Assembly: GCA_028821775.1 (NCBI GenBank) | Contig: JAPKFB010000046.1 | Location: forward strand, 1-40,728 | Length of the DNA: 40,728 nt | Direction of reading: 5' to 3' | DNA from: Roseibacillus sp. | GTDB taxonomy: Bacteria > Verrucomicrobiota > Verrucomicrobiia > Verrucomicrobiales > Akkermansiaceae | Shown: positions 1 to 8,739 of the stretch, piece after piece | Numbering within the stretch: position 1 is the first letter of the stretch | Layout of the letters: each line of letters starts with the position of its first letter | Translations under genes and position numbers: made by a program | Notes under the pieces: model-generated | Seen by the model: the letters and a program-made list of their open reading frames with translations, nothing else | What the model was told of the DNA's origin: nothing | The model's database searches: none

Positions 1-5
1 ACTTC

Positions 6-1484
6 TCATTGCTTGTCCGCGCGAAAGTGGGGGGCGTTCTTTTTCGGGAGCCATTTTTTCAATTTGGCCTTGGCTCTGGCATGGCGCTGATCGTTGGCGA
101 GATTGTGCCACTGGTGGGGGTCTTTGGCCACCTCATAGAGTTCTTCGGCACCGCCGTTGTAGTGAATATAATGATAACGCTGCGAGCGTACGGCGTGGCA
201 GGGGCCGTGCCAGTGGGGCGAGTGAGTGATGAGGGCCGGATAAGGCCACTTTGCTGTAGGATTACGCACCAGAGGTACGATACTACGGCCATCATTTTTC
301 GGATTGGCCGGCAAACCGCATAGCTCGAGCAGCGTGGGATATAGGTCGAGGAGATTGACGGGCCGCTTGCAGGTTTTTGTTTTCGGGTTGCCTCCCAGTT
401 TTTCAGGCACATGGATGATGAGCGGTGTGCGCGTGGTTTGTTCCCAGAGGGCCGACTTGGCAAATTTCTTTTCTCCGACGTCGTAGCCATGATCGCCCCA
501 GAGAACGATGATGGTGTTGTCGCGGTGCGAGCTCTTGGCCAGTGCCTCCAGCACGTGCCCCACGCAGGCATCGGCAAACGAATCGGCGGCGAGGCAAGCC
601 TGCACGGCTTCTTTCCACTTGCCACTGCCACGAATGATACTGCCCGCGCGCGAAGCCATGCGGATGCCCTGCGGCGGGATGTCGTCAAAATCATCGACCT
701 TGTGCAGCGGCATTTTGATTTTGTCCAAGGGATGCATATCAAAAAACTTTTTCGGCGCGTACCACGGCAGGTGGGGCATGTAGATGCCGCAACCAAGGAA
801 AAAAGGTTTGTCATGTTCCTGCTGCAAAATCTTTGCTGCGCCATCAGCGGTGCGCCAGTCGGCGGTGGCCTCAAGCGGTTGGTCGATCGGCCCCCAGTCA
901 ATCAGCCGGGCGAGGATGGGGTTGGTGAATTTTTCTTTGAGACCGTGCTGATAACGTCGCTCTTCTGGCGGTCGCGGCACGCCGGAGCGGGAGGAGTAGA
1001 CATGATCCCACGCACCTGCGTCGGAGAATTTGCCATGCGCCTGATGATAAAGTTTTCCGCCGCCCCATGCTGTGTAGCCGTGCTTGCGAAAGTACTGGGG
1101 CAGGGTGACCCAGTCCTTGTACTTGGGAAGGTCACGGAACCAGGCCTTGTTGCCGTAGATGCCGGTCGTTGATGGGCGCAGGCCGGTCATCACCGCGGTG
1201 CGGGAGGGACTGCACAGGGGCGCGGCGCAATGGGCCTGCTCGAAGAGCACCCCCTTGCGGGCCAGTCGATCAATGTTCGGGGTCCTGGCCTGGGGATGCC
1301 CGCCCAGACATCCCACCCAGTCATTCAGATCATCGACCGCGATGAAGAGGACGTTTGGGTTGCCCTTCGAAGCATTGGCGGAGAGCGTGCGGTCCGCGGC
1401 CCAGGCGCTCGTCGTTACCACGAAAAGCACCGCGGAGAGCAAAGCCATTCTGGCAATTATGGTGTTGGCGAGTTGGACCGGCAT
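6..1484 (-). CDS. Secreted sulfatase, iduronate-2-sulfatase-like
   Basis: This is a 492-residue type I sulfatase predicted to hydrolyse sulfate esters on glycans outside the cytoplasm. An N-terminal signal peptide (hydrophobic stretch at residues 13-27, ending near AWAA) precedes the metal-binding start of the fold, VDDLNDW (50-56). The activation motif CSPSR begins at Cys91, the residue that becomes formylglycine. A GDHGYDVGEKK segment near residue 330 supplies further metal and substrate ligands. The early DDLNDWVGCLGGHP and the GKLYHQ motif are typical of the iduronate-2-sulfatase-like branch, but the true substrate (probably a sulfated marine or plant glycan) cannot be read from sequence. 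Length is normal. The start at 1484 has a GAAGAAA-like stretch upstream; Met13 (1448) would also leave a signal peptide. No sulfatase-maturing enzyme is encoded in the window. Confidence 0.93.
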   Translation of the reverse strand: MPVQLANTIIARMALLSAVLFVVTTSAWAADRTLSANASKGNPNVLFIAVDDLNDWVGCLGGHPQARTPNIDRLARKGVLFEQAHCAAPLCSPSRTAVMTGLRPSTTGIYGNKAWFRDLPKYKDWVTLPQYFRKHGYTAWGGGKLYHQAHGKFSDAGAWDHVYSSRSGVPRPPEERRYQHGLKEKFTNPILARLIDWGPIDQPLEATADWRTADGAAKILQQEHDKPFFLGCGIYMPHLPWYAPKKFFDMHPLDKIKMPLHKVDDFDDIPPQGIRMASRAGSIIRGSGKWKEAVQACLAADSFADACVGHVLEALAKSSHRDNTIIVLWGDHGYDVGEKKFAKSALWEQTTRTPLIIHVPEKLGGNPKTKTCKRPVNLLDLYPTLLELCGLPANPKNDGRSIVPLVRNPTAKWPYPALITHSPHWHGPCHAVRSQRYHYIHYNGGAEELYEVAKDPHQWHNLANDQRHARAKAKLKKWLPKKNAPHFRADKQ

Positions 1485-1742
1485 TATTTCTTCGGGGGTG
1501 AACAGGGTGGAATTTCGATTCGTGTAATTCCGTAGCGACGCCGCCCATCCTGTCTCCGCGCGAACTCACCCATTTCGGAATGATTTGAGCGAATCATCAA
1601 AGAGGCGACTCTCCAATCTCAACCATCACCCTTTGGCTTCCCGATCCCGTCGGATCTTCGATTGAGGGCTAGAAAATTCCATTTCCAGCCCTGATTTCCT
1701 GGTGCTTCACGGGTGGGGGGTGCAGGTGAACTACTTCTATGT

Positions 1743-3311
1743 TCAGGGCTCGACTCCTTGGATCTTAAAATCGTCGATGACCAGTCCCGTCTGATTCCCG
1801 ACTGAATCGCTGTAAAAGCAAATTTCGAAGATCACGCTCTCTCCGATTGCTTCGGCGGGAATGTCGTGGGAAACCTCTTCCCAATCGATGGTCGTCCCCT
1901 CGATGCCTGTTTCGAGTTCTGCGATCAGAGAGTTGTCCGCTGCATTGCGGAGGTTCACCGTGGCGCTGTCGAAGACCGGCTCGATGTCCACGAAGCGATG
2001 GTAGGTAATGGTGCCCGATACAACATTGCTCAGGTCGATGGGCGGCGACCGGAGACAGGAATCGGCGTTGAATCCGTGGTCCCCTCCGAGGCTCGTTCCC
2101 ACCGAGTTGAATGGACTGTAAGCAGCGGGGGGGCCGAGCAAGGCGGTCGGAGAGCCAAGTTCCCAGGGACTGCCTGGATCTCCGCTCTCGGTGGTGGTCC
2201 AGGGCGCCAGGACCGCTCGATCGTCGAAGTTATCCTGGAAGATCACTGCAGGAGGCTTGGGAAAACTTTCGATCACAAAGTAGCGCTCTGCATCAGCGGG
2301 ACGTGGCAGGGTAATGGTATTCTGCGGGGGCGTGGCGGCAATATCTCGATGGCTGTCAAAGAGGGGCCACGTGAGAGGATCACCGCCCGAGGGGTCCACC
2401 TCGCTGCGCACGTTGTAGAGCAACCCAGCGCTGCTCTCCCAACTGATGCTGAGCTCCCCCGCCGCGTTCTGGCTTACGTCCGTAATGACGACACCCCGAT
2501 TTGCCGGGGCAACGCCGCCCTCCAGGACCACGGTAAGGCGATCGATGCTCATCGTCCCCCGGCCCTGGTTCGCGGTCGCGGAACGCACGAGCGGAAACCA
2601 CCCGTTTTCAAACTCCTCTGAGGGCCCCCAACCCAGGTCGGCAGGCGGAGAGACTGTCGCATCCACAAGGGGTGAAGTGCCGAGAGGAACAGCATCGACC
2701 AGACAAGAGACGCCCGACTCCGTAAGTTCGAAAGCGATCTTGTGTCCAACGGTAGTGTCGACGCTTGTTTGGAAGAGGAAGCTGCCGTTGGCATTGGCAC
2801 CCACCGCGTCGTCTTTGATCCAGAATTGGACGCTGGCGGAATTAGCGGGAGCCGCGAGATCATGCTCCTTCAGAGTGACCTGGGCAGTGATGACCCCAAC
2901 GGTGTTGGCCCACATCTCGGCCGGTCCCGAGCCTCGCACCAGATTTGCGGAACAAAGGGCCAGTTCCATCCTGATATCGCCCCAGGATTGATCTCCGATG
3001 GCGGTGGCCTCCATGGGCCCAATACTCCATTCCACGGTGTAGGTTTCTTCGACCGCAGGGGGATTGAACTCGTTGTTCGATTGCAGTTCCGACGCTCCCC
3101 AGTTCCAGGCGGCCGAGGATCCCCATGACACTTCGGTCCCTGCCTCGGTAGGTGTGAATGCATCTGCATCGTGGACGGTATATCCTGCCATCGCATTGCT
3201 GGCAGGATCGTTGTTATCGAAATGGTCGTCCAACAGCGTGACGGGGGTTGCGGGAGCGCCGAGAACCAGCGCAGAGGAGGCCAAGATCGTGGGAATACAG
3301 GGAGACTTCAT
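1743..3311 (-). CDS. Exported jelly-roll / MAM-like surface protein
   Basis: A 522-residue protein with a signal peptide (MKSPCIPTILASSALVLG). Residues about 25-270 look like a concanavalin-type beta-sandwich, beginning LLDDHFDNND and rich in W and G. A short fibronectin-like module follows (about 280-350: SISWESSAGLLYNVRSEVD, ending RYFVIES), a pattern common near the C-terminus of exported Verrucomicrobia proteins. The last 170 residues start VIFQDNFDD and resemble a MAM or carbohydrate-binding jelly roll. There is no catalytic motif, so a binding or structural role at the cell surface is inferred. The reading frame stays open upstream to 3677, but that extension has no domain and would bury the signal peptide, so the start at 3311 is preferred. 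It lies 259 bp upstream, in transcription order, of the sulfatase; co-expression is possible but not shown. Confidence 0.72.
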   Translation of the reverse strand: MKSPCIPTILASSALVLGAPATPVTLLDDHFDNNDPASNAMAGYTVHDADAFTPTEAGTEVSWGSSAAWNWGASELQSNNEFNPPAVEETYTVEWSIGPMEATAIGDQSWGDIRMELALCSANLVRGSGPAEMWANTVGVITAQVTLKEHDLAAPANSASVQFWIKDDAVGANANGSFLFQTSVDTTVGHKIAFELTESGVSCLVDAVPLGTSPLVDATVSPPADLGWGPSEEFENGWFPLVRSATANQGRGTMSIDRLTVVLEGGVAPANRGVVITDVSQNAAGELSISWESSAGLLYNVRSEVDPSGGDPLTWPLFDSHRDIAATPPQNTITLPRPADAERYFVIESFPKPPAVIFQDNFDDRAVLAPWTTTESGDPGSPWELGSPTALLGPPAAYSPFNSVGTSLGGDHGFNADSCLRSPPIDLSNVVSGTITYHRFVDIEPVFDSATVNLRNAADNSLIAELETGIEGTTIDWEEVSHDIPAEAIGESVIFEICFYSDSVGNQTGLVIDDFKIQGVEP

Positions 3312-3471
3312 GGGTTTGACTGAGCAGAGTACATTGGACACAGAAATTCGATTGTCAGGAGACTGCTTTTCCAGCCCTACCACACTGCCTGAGGCATAGG
3401 AAGTAGAAGATAGCGCACCCCTCAACCCCGCGCTACGAGCTGCGACCCCTCTTATCCTTGCGCCCTTCCTG

Positions 3472-4527
3472 CTAGGCCCAGAGATCCCCAACCGTGAACC
3501 CGTTTGGGAACGGGTCCTCGGGATCAAGTACGTAGTGGGCGAAGCCGGTGATCCAAGCCGTGCCTCGGAGGGTGGGCACGACTGCCGAGTAGTCCCCGAC
3601 CCGTGTCTCGCGGAGCAGTCGCCCGGTAAACACCGTGCCCAGGATGCCCTCGTGGCGGAAGTCCTGCTCAAGGCCAAGCTGCCCCTTGGCGTGCATGACC
3701 GCCATTTTGGCGCAGGTGCCGGTCCCGCAGGGAGAACGATCGAGGCAGCCTTTCCAAGTCGAAGGTCGTGACCAGTCCAACTCCCCAGTGGACACGATCA
3801 CCGTGTTACGCCGATCGGCGTGATCCCCACTGGGCGGCGCCGAGAGCTGTGCGATGGAAACCCCACGGATCTCGGGATTTTCGGGGTGCTGGCATTCGAG
3901 CTGTTCCTGCGTTGCGGCTTTGATCATCTCGCCAATGCGTACCGCGTCACCGGCCTCATCTGGAGTCAGGCGCAGGCCCAGCTTCTCGGCGTCGGCGATC
4001 ACGTAGAACATGCCGCCCCAGGCAACATCGACCGTGACTGTGCCGAGTTCGGGAACTTCGACCGGCGCGTCCAGATGGACGGCGAAGGCGGGGACGTTTT
4101 CGAAGGTCACCGATTTGACCTTGCCATGCTCCACTTCGGCGTGGATCGGGATCAGCCCGGCTGGTGCCTCGAGCACCAGGTTGGTCACGGGTTCCACGAC
4201 TTCCACCATGCCTGTTTCGATCAGGACCGTTGCGACCGCGATCGTGTTGGTGCCCGACATCGGCACGTATTCGACCTGCTCCATGATCACGAAGCCGGCG
4301 ACCGCTTCGGAACAGGTCGCCGGCAGGATCAAGTTGCAATTGGCGGCCGGGTAGCCGCGTGGTTCGCGCAGCATGCGCTGGCGGAGGTCATCACCATGCT
4401 TTTCCAGGTAGGTCATTTTCTCGAACATTGTTGCTCCGGGAACGTCGAGGACACCACCCACGATCACGCGGGCAGGTTCCCCGCAGGCGTGGGTATCGAC
4501 CGCTTGGATCATCTTGTTGACGCGCAT
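3472..4527 (-). CDS. Proline racemase / hydroxyproline epimerase family enzyme (Ser/Cys type)
   Basis: A 351-residue cytoplasmic enzyme of the proline racemase superfamily, which includes proline racemase, 4-hydroxyproline 2-epimerase and trans-3-hydroxy-L-proline dehydratase. The N-terminus (IQAVDTHACGEPARVI) and the second active-site segment (DRSPCGTGTCAKMA, Cys267) are conserved. The first active-site position, normally Cys in MCGHG, is Ser91 in PMSGTNT. Family members with a Ser/Cys pair are known, and reported activities include hydroxyproline epimerisation and dehydration, so the exact reaction is uncertain. Plausible substrates are hydroxyprolines from plant or algal glycoproteins or collagen. 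The open frame runs upstream to 4728, but the family N-terminus begins close to MRVNKMIQAVD, so ATG 4527 is used (Met6 at 4512 is possible). The flanking gene on the right is a DPP-IV type peptidase, which could supply proline-rich dipeptides. Confidence 0.9.
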   Translation of the reverse strand: MRVNKMIQAVDTHACGEPARVIVGGVLDVPGATMFEKMTYLEKHGDDLRQRMLREPRGYPAANCNLILPATCSEAVAGFVIMEQVEYVPMSGTNTIAVATVLIETGMVEVVEPVTNLVLEAPAGLIPIHAEVEHGKVKSVTFENVPAFAVHLDAPVEVPELGTVTVDVAWGGMFYVIADAEKLGLRLTPDEAGDAVRIGEMIKAATQEQLECQHPENPEIRGVSIAQLSAPPSGDHADRRNTVIVSTGELDWSRPSTWKGCLDRSPCGTGTCAKMAVMHAKGQLGLEQDFRHEGILGTVFTGRLLRETRVGDYSAVVPTLRGTAWITGFAHYVLDPEDPFPNGFTVGDLWA

Positions 4528-4744
4528 GCAGGAAGATCTACCTGCCGTGCGCTTGATCGTCGAGTTCTCGCCCTGATTGCGAAGGGATTCCCTATCCCGC
4601 CCAGATTTCCTGGAGCTTCCCGGATTCGGGTCGGCGGGACAGGGGCCGAAGGCTCTCCGCAGGGGAGGGGTAAGGATGCACTCTGAGATCCGGGAGAAAG
4701 GGTCGCGAACCAGCGCGCAGGCGCTCAATCTGAATTGATCCTGC

Positions 4745-7015
4745 TCAGGGATTGGCGGGGAGCTTGTCGTGCAAAAACCGCGTCATGGTTTCGTAGACGT
4801 GACGTCGGGTATTCTTGCCTTCCTTGATGGAGTGGGTGCCGCGGGGATAGGTCATCATGGAGAACTGCTTGTTGTGCCGGATCAGTTCGTCCACGAGCTT
4901 GAGATAAGTTTGATAGTGGCAATTGTCATCCGCCGCCCCGTGCATGATGAGGAGGTTTCCCTTGAGTTGCTTCGCAAAGTTGATCGGCGATCCCTCGCGG
5001 AAGGCCTTGCGATTTTCCTTGGGTTTTCCCATGTAACGTTCCTGGTAGATGGTGTCGTAGTGCCGCTGGTCGGGTACGGATGCCACCGCGATGGCGGTCG
5101 TGTAGAGATCGGGATACTTGAAGATGGCATTTAAACTCATAGAGCCGCCACCACTCCAGCCCCAGGAGCCGACGCGTTTGGGATCGAGATAGGAGCGTTC
5201 TTTCAGGACCGCGCGGACTGCCGCGGCCTGATCTTGTGGAGGAAGAATCCCGATTTTCTTGAAGGCTTCCCGACGCCAAGTGCGACCCAGAGGTGACCGG
5301 CTTCCGCGGTTGTCAAAGCTCATGATCACGTAGCCTTGTTGCGCCAGCATGAGATGCCAGAGTCTGCCCCAGTTATCGCGAACCACTTGACTGCCGGGTT
5401 CACCGTAAACGTAAACGAGAAGGGGGTAATTCCCGGAGGGGTCGAAGTGAGGGGGCTTGAGGCAAAGCGCAGGCAGTCGGATCCCATCACCGATCTCAAC
5501 GTCGAAAAATTCGACGGGAGCCAGCTTGAGGGCGGCAACTTTTTGGTGGAGGCGTTTGTTTGCCTGGAGCGTCTTGAGGACCACGTGATCGGGCAGGCTG
5601 ACCATCCGGCTCACCGGTGGAGTGTCTGCGTTGGACGCGGTCCAGACTGCGAACTTGCCGTCGGGGGAGATTTTGTAGGAATGAGATCCTCTTGTTTCAG
5701 ATTCCGGAGTGAGACGTTGCAATTGCTTGCCATCGAGGCCCACGCGATAGAGGTAGCGCTCTGCGGGGGCGTCCGGGGAGGCGATGAAGTAGGCCCACCT
5801 TCCTTCCTCGTCGACGCGGAGAAGATCGACGATGTCGAACTTTCCCGGGGTAAGACAGGTGACTTCATGACCGTCCCGGGACACGCGATAAAGCCGTTCC
5901 CATCCGTCGCGCTCGCTGGTCCAGGTAAAGGCCTTGCCCTGCTGCACCCAGTGCAAATCATCGTGGGTGATAACCCATGCCGGATCCTCTTCCTTGAGGA
6001 TGGTATTCACCGAGCCATCCGAGCGCTGGGCCAGCATGACCAATTTGGTGCTCTGGGCGCGGTTGAGTTGTTGCACCACGAGTTCCTCAGAACTCTCAGC
6101 CCACTCCATGCGTGCGAGATAATGTTCGCGCGGGTCCCCGGGAACCTGGATCCAAGTGGTCTTGCCATTGGCCACCTCGACGACTCCGACTTGGCAGGCT
6201 GCGTTTCGTTGACCGACCTTGGGATAGCCAAACTTGGTTTCCTTCGGGTAGAGACGATCGGTGTACTCGACGAGAATCTGTTTCCGCACACCCTGTTCAT
6301 CGAATTGCCAGTAGGCGATGGCCTTGCTGTCGGGGCTCCAGCGGAAGCCGTCTCGGATTCCGAGTTCCTCCTCGTAGACCCAGTCGAACCTGCCATTGAA
6401 GATCGTTTTGGAGGTGCTTTCGGTGAGGGCCCGAATGGTATGATCCGCGAGGTTCTCCAAAAAGATGTTGGGGCCGCGCACGTAGGCGGCGTGGCGGCCG
6501 TCGGGAGAGAGCTTGGCAAACATGAGGGAGGAGGGTTTGCTCTCTTCGCCACCGAGTTGATGAAGGGTGTTTTCCTTCCGGTTGAGGACCCAGTAGTCGC
6601 CCCGGGAATTGCTCCGCCAAACTCGCTTTGAGTTTGTGTAGATGAGGACGAGGGTGAGGTCGTCAGAAAATGAGTAGCGGCTGATCTTGAGGGGGTCGTC
6701 GTCACCCTCCGGCACGAGAGCGTCCGCCGCGACCAGGAGCTTCCGCTTTCCCTTTCCGGGCCACGCAATCCAGATCTCCTTGCTGCCCTCGTGAGCGCCT
6801 TCCTTGCTCTCCTTGAGAAAGGTGTAGCGCGAATCGTTTTTGATCCACTGGAGAGGAAAGGACTTTGATTTGAATTCCTCCTTCGTGAAAATCCGTTCCA
6901 GGGTGAGAGTGGAAGCCTTCTTGCTGGGGAGGCGATCCGCGCGCGCGAGGGAGGGGAGGCACACCGTGATGCAGGCGAGCGCCATTCCGAGTGGCTGGGA
7001 GGAAGGGGAAATCAT
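4745..7015 (-). CDS. Dipeptidyl peptidase IV-type S9 serine peptidase
   Basis: A 756-residue exported prolyl oligopeptidase family (S9B) enzyme that removes X-Pro or similar dipeptides from peptide N-termini. A signal peptide (MALACITVCLPSLARA after MISPSSQPLG) is followed by a beta-propeller (about residues 60-490). This contains the DWVYEEEL motif, whose glutamates bind the substrate amino terminus in DPP-IV, and repeated WSPDSK/ISPDGK blades. The alpha/beta-hydrolase domain carries the nucleophile in GWSGGG (Ser621), the acid in HGAADDN (about Asp696) and the base in GTHS (about His728). The frame stays open to 7117, but those extra codons overlap the eroded DUF1501 tail at 7080-7168, so the start at 7015 is strongly preferred. 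Next to the proline racemase family gene it suggests peptide and proline scavenging. Confidence 0.92.
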   Translation of the reverse strand: MISPSSQPLGMALACITVCLPSLARADRLPSKKASTLTLERIFTKEEFKSKSFPLQWIKNDSRYTFLKESKEGAHEGSKEIWIAWPGKGKRKLLVAADALVPEGDDDPLKISRYSFSDDLTLVLIYTNSKRVWRSNSRGDYWVLNRKENTLHQLGGEESKPSSLMFAKLSPDGRHAAYVRGPNIFLENLADHTIRALTESTSKTIFNGRFDWVYEEELGIRDGFRWSPDSKAIAYWQFDEQGVRKQILVEYTDRLYPKETKFGYPKVGQRNAACQVGVVEVANGKTTWIQVPGDPREHYLARMEWAESSEELVVQQLNRAQSTKLVMLAQRSDGSVNTILKEEDPAWVITHDDLHWVQQGKAFTWTSERDGWERLYRVSRDGHEVTCLTPGKFDIVDLLRVDEEGRWAYFIASPDAPAERYLYRVGLDGKQLQRLTPESETRGSHSYKISPDGKFAVWTASNADTPPVSRMVSLPDHVVLKTLQANKRLHQKVAALKLAPVEFFDVEIGDGIRLPALCLKPPHFDPSGNYPLLVYVYGEPGSQVVRDNWGRLWHLMLAQQGYVIMSFDNRGSRSPLGRTWRREAFKKIGILPPQDQAAAVRAVLKERSYLDPKRVGSWGWSGGGSMSLNAIFKYPDLYTTAIAVASVPDQRHYDTIYQERYMGKPKENRKAFREGSPINFAKQLKGNLLIMHGAADDNCHYQTYLKLVDELIRHNKQFSMMTYPRGTHSIKEGKNTRRHVYETMTRFLHDKLPANP

Positions 7016-7079
7016 AAGGGTGAGGGGATGAGAGGTTTTTCCCGGAGCTCCGTCAAGGGAAGCCGTCGATCTTGTCCGC

Positions 7080-7703
7080 TTAGGCCAAAATCTCGCGAAC
7101 AAGGTGGCCATGGACACCGGTCAGGCGACGATCGATGCCGTTTTGGCGAAAGGTGAGCTTGGTGTGATCTCGAATTCGAGGTCGCCCTTCCCGACTCCCG
7201 CGAAGACAGCTTGCAGGGAATAGTAGTCCGCCTGCGAGACGGGATCGAATTTGTGAGTGTGGCAGCGGGCGCAGTTTGCGGTAGTGCTGACGAAGGCGGC
7301 CATCGTTTGAGTGACGATGTCGTCGCGATCAAGATAGTCGAAGGTGACGGGAGCGGTGCCCGCGCGGCTGAGTTCGAGCGGGCCTGCGCTGAGGAAACCG
7401 AGTCCCGCCCGTAAGTGCGACTGAGCGGGGTAGAAGACCTCTGGGGCGAGTTGTTCGCGAATGAAGTGATCCCAGGGCACGTCCTCATTGAGGCGCTGGA
7501 TGACATAATCGCGGAAGGGCCAGGCATGAGGCCGAAGAATGTCGTGCTCGCACCCGTGGGAGTCAGCAAAGTGAATGGCACTTGTAGCAGTTGGCCTTCA
7601 GGATGGGCAGGACCTTGTCTTCGAAGAAGTCGGAATCGCTCTCTCCCTTGGCTCCAAGGCAGAGGATCAAGCTGCACGATGCCAGATAGTGAAGGAGTCT
7701 CAC
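7080..7703 (-). pseudogene. Collapsed PSCyt1/DUF1549 - DUF1501 operon remnant
   Basis: Three pieces of a two-gene module lie head to tail in different frames. (1) From a GTG at 7703: a signal peptide and the PSCyt1 haem site, ending LPILKANCYKCHS near 7575. (2) After a junction at about 7571-7577 the frame changes and a DUF1549 stretch begins, HFADSHGCEHDILRPHAW, running through [31 protein letters not shown] and [15 protein letters not shown] (about 7175). (3) At 7168 the frame changes again into the C-terminal tail of a DUF1501 protein, [18 protein letters not shown] then [11 protein letters not shown], stop at 7080-7082. Compare the intact DUF1501 at 36.8 kb, which ends [33 protein letters not shown]. 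About 200 residues are lost at the first junction, and at the second the whole DUF1553 half plus nearly all of DUF1501. No functional product is expected. Confidence 0.88.
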
Positions 7704-7923
7704 AGCGGAGAGACCATAATTCTCTGCGGCACGATTGCGAGTCCGGGATGAGGGCCGGACCGGGGAGATTTCTCTGGAGAGATTTTGAGGATTCTGCTTC
7801 TGGGATCCTCCCCTTGAGGTTGGAAACCGCTCCGCAAGGACCCCAAATAAAGCACGACCTTCGCGACCTTGGAGGCTGTTGGCGAGTGCTGGAACTGAGC
7901 GACTTATCCTTGAGTCGCTCCTG
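7704..7923. other. Intergenic, no gene seen
   Basis: 220 bp between the eroded cytochrome locus and the aldolase operon. Both neighbours are on the minus strand, so this holds the 3' end of the aldolase transcript and any promoter of the decayed gene. No convincing ORF, hairpin or promoter was recognised. Confidence 0.4.
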
Positions 7924-8739
7924 CTAGAGGTTGACCTCCCCGGAGCTCTCGAGAGCCTTGGACTGACCCAGCAAGGAACGAATCTCCGCCAGTTCGGTCT
8001 GCAGTCCGGTCTGGAAAAACGTGACGTCCGCTTTGTGAATAAGGAGATTGGCCCCCATCTGGACGAACTGAATTTGCTTCTCGGGAGGCAGCCAGTGATG
8101 AATGCCGGCGCCGATTCCTGCCGCTCGGGCTTTGCTGAGGATGATCTCACAGGCTTTCAGGAATTTGGGGTGATCATATTGCTCCGGCACGCCCAGACTG
8201 GTGGACAGGTCGTGCGGACCAATGAGAACGCAGTCGAGTCCCTCTTCTTCCAAGATCTGGTCGAGGGCATCGATGGCGGGGACGCTTTCGATATTGATGA
8301 AGAGGAGGTTGTCGGCCGTGTTGTCTTCGATGTAACGGGCGAGCTTCGGGTCCAAGGGTTTGCCTGCCAGGGTCTTGTGGGCGTGTTCACCCTTGAGCGG
8401 GCGCAGCTTGGCTGCTCCGCGCATTCGGCGGACCACTTCGGGCTTCTCCACGTACGGGATGATCACCCCTGCGGCGCCGTCATCGAGCACGACCGTCGCG
8501 TCGTTGGGATCCTGAGTCGGAATGCGCACCAGGGGCGGCAGGCCCATCGCCTGGTAAGTGCGACACATCCAGGAGACACTTTCGCGGTTGAGGGCAATGT
8601 GTTCCGTGTCGATGAAGACGAAGTCGAGGCCGCAATTGCCCACCACCTTGGGCCAAAACGGGGAGGGCGAAACGATGAGAGTTCCGAAGACGGTGCGCTC
8701 GCCGCGGTGGAGGACGGCTTTGAGTTCAGCGGGAGTCAT
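7924..8739 (-). CDS. HpcH/HpaI family aldolase
   Basis: A 271-residue class II, divalent-metal aldolase/citrate lyase family protein, probably cleaving a 2-keto-3-deoxy acid to pyruvate (or another oxo acid) and an aldehyde. Visible family motifs are FGTLIVSPSP, LDFVFIDTEH, the catalytic arginine in PPLVRIP, GAAGVIIPYVEKPEVV, the metal ligands in INIESVPAID (Glu) and IGPHDLSTSLG (Asp), and the loop near GIGAGIHHW. Length is usual for the family (250-270). Its ATG overlaps the TGA of the upstream oxidoreductase by four bases (ATGA), so translation is probably coupled; there is no Shine-Dalgarno of its own. As the last gene of a three-gene operon with two Gfo/Idh/MocA-type proteins it probably ends a sugar or sugar-acid oxidation route. 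The exact substrate is unknown. Confidence 0.92.
   Translation of the reverse strand: MTPAELKAVLHRGERTVFGTLIVSPSPFWPKVVGNCGLDFVFIDTEHIALNRESVSWMCRTYQAMGLPPLVRIPTQDPNDATVVLDDGAAGVIIPYVEKPEVVRRMRGAAKLRPLKGEHAHKTLAGKPLDPKLARYIEDNTADNLLFINIESVPAIDALDQILEEEGLDCVLIGPHDLSTSLGVPEQYDHPKFLKACEIILSKARAAGIGAGIHHWLPPEKQIQFVQMGANLLIHKADVTFFQTGLQTELAEIRSLLGQSKALESSGEVNL

Noticed and set aside
5336..6631. 431-residue plus-strand ORF
   Set aside because: Antisense shadow of the DPP-IV type peptidase, whose propeller and catalytic triad motifs are complete on the minus strand.
7016..7117. N-terminal extension of the peptidase to 7117
   Set aside because: These codons overlap the decayed DUF1501 tail (stop at 7080-7082) and would bury the signal peptide.
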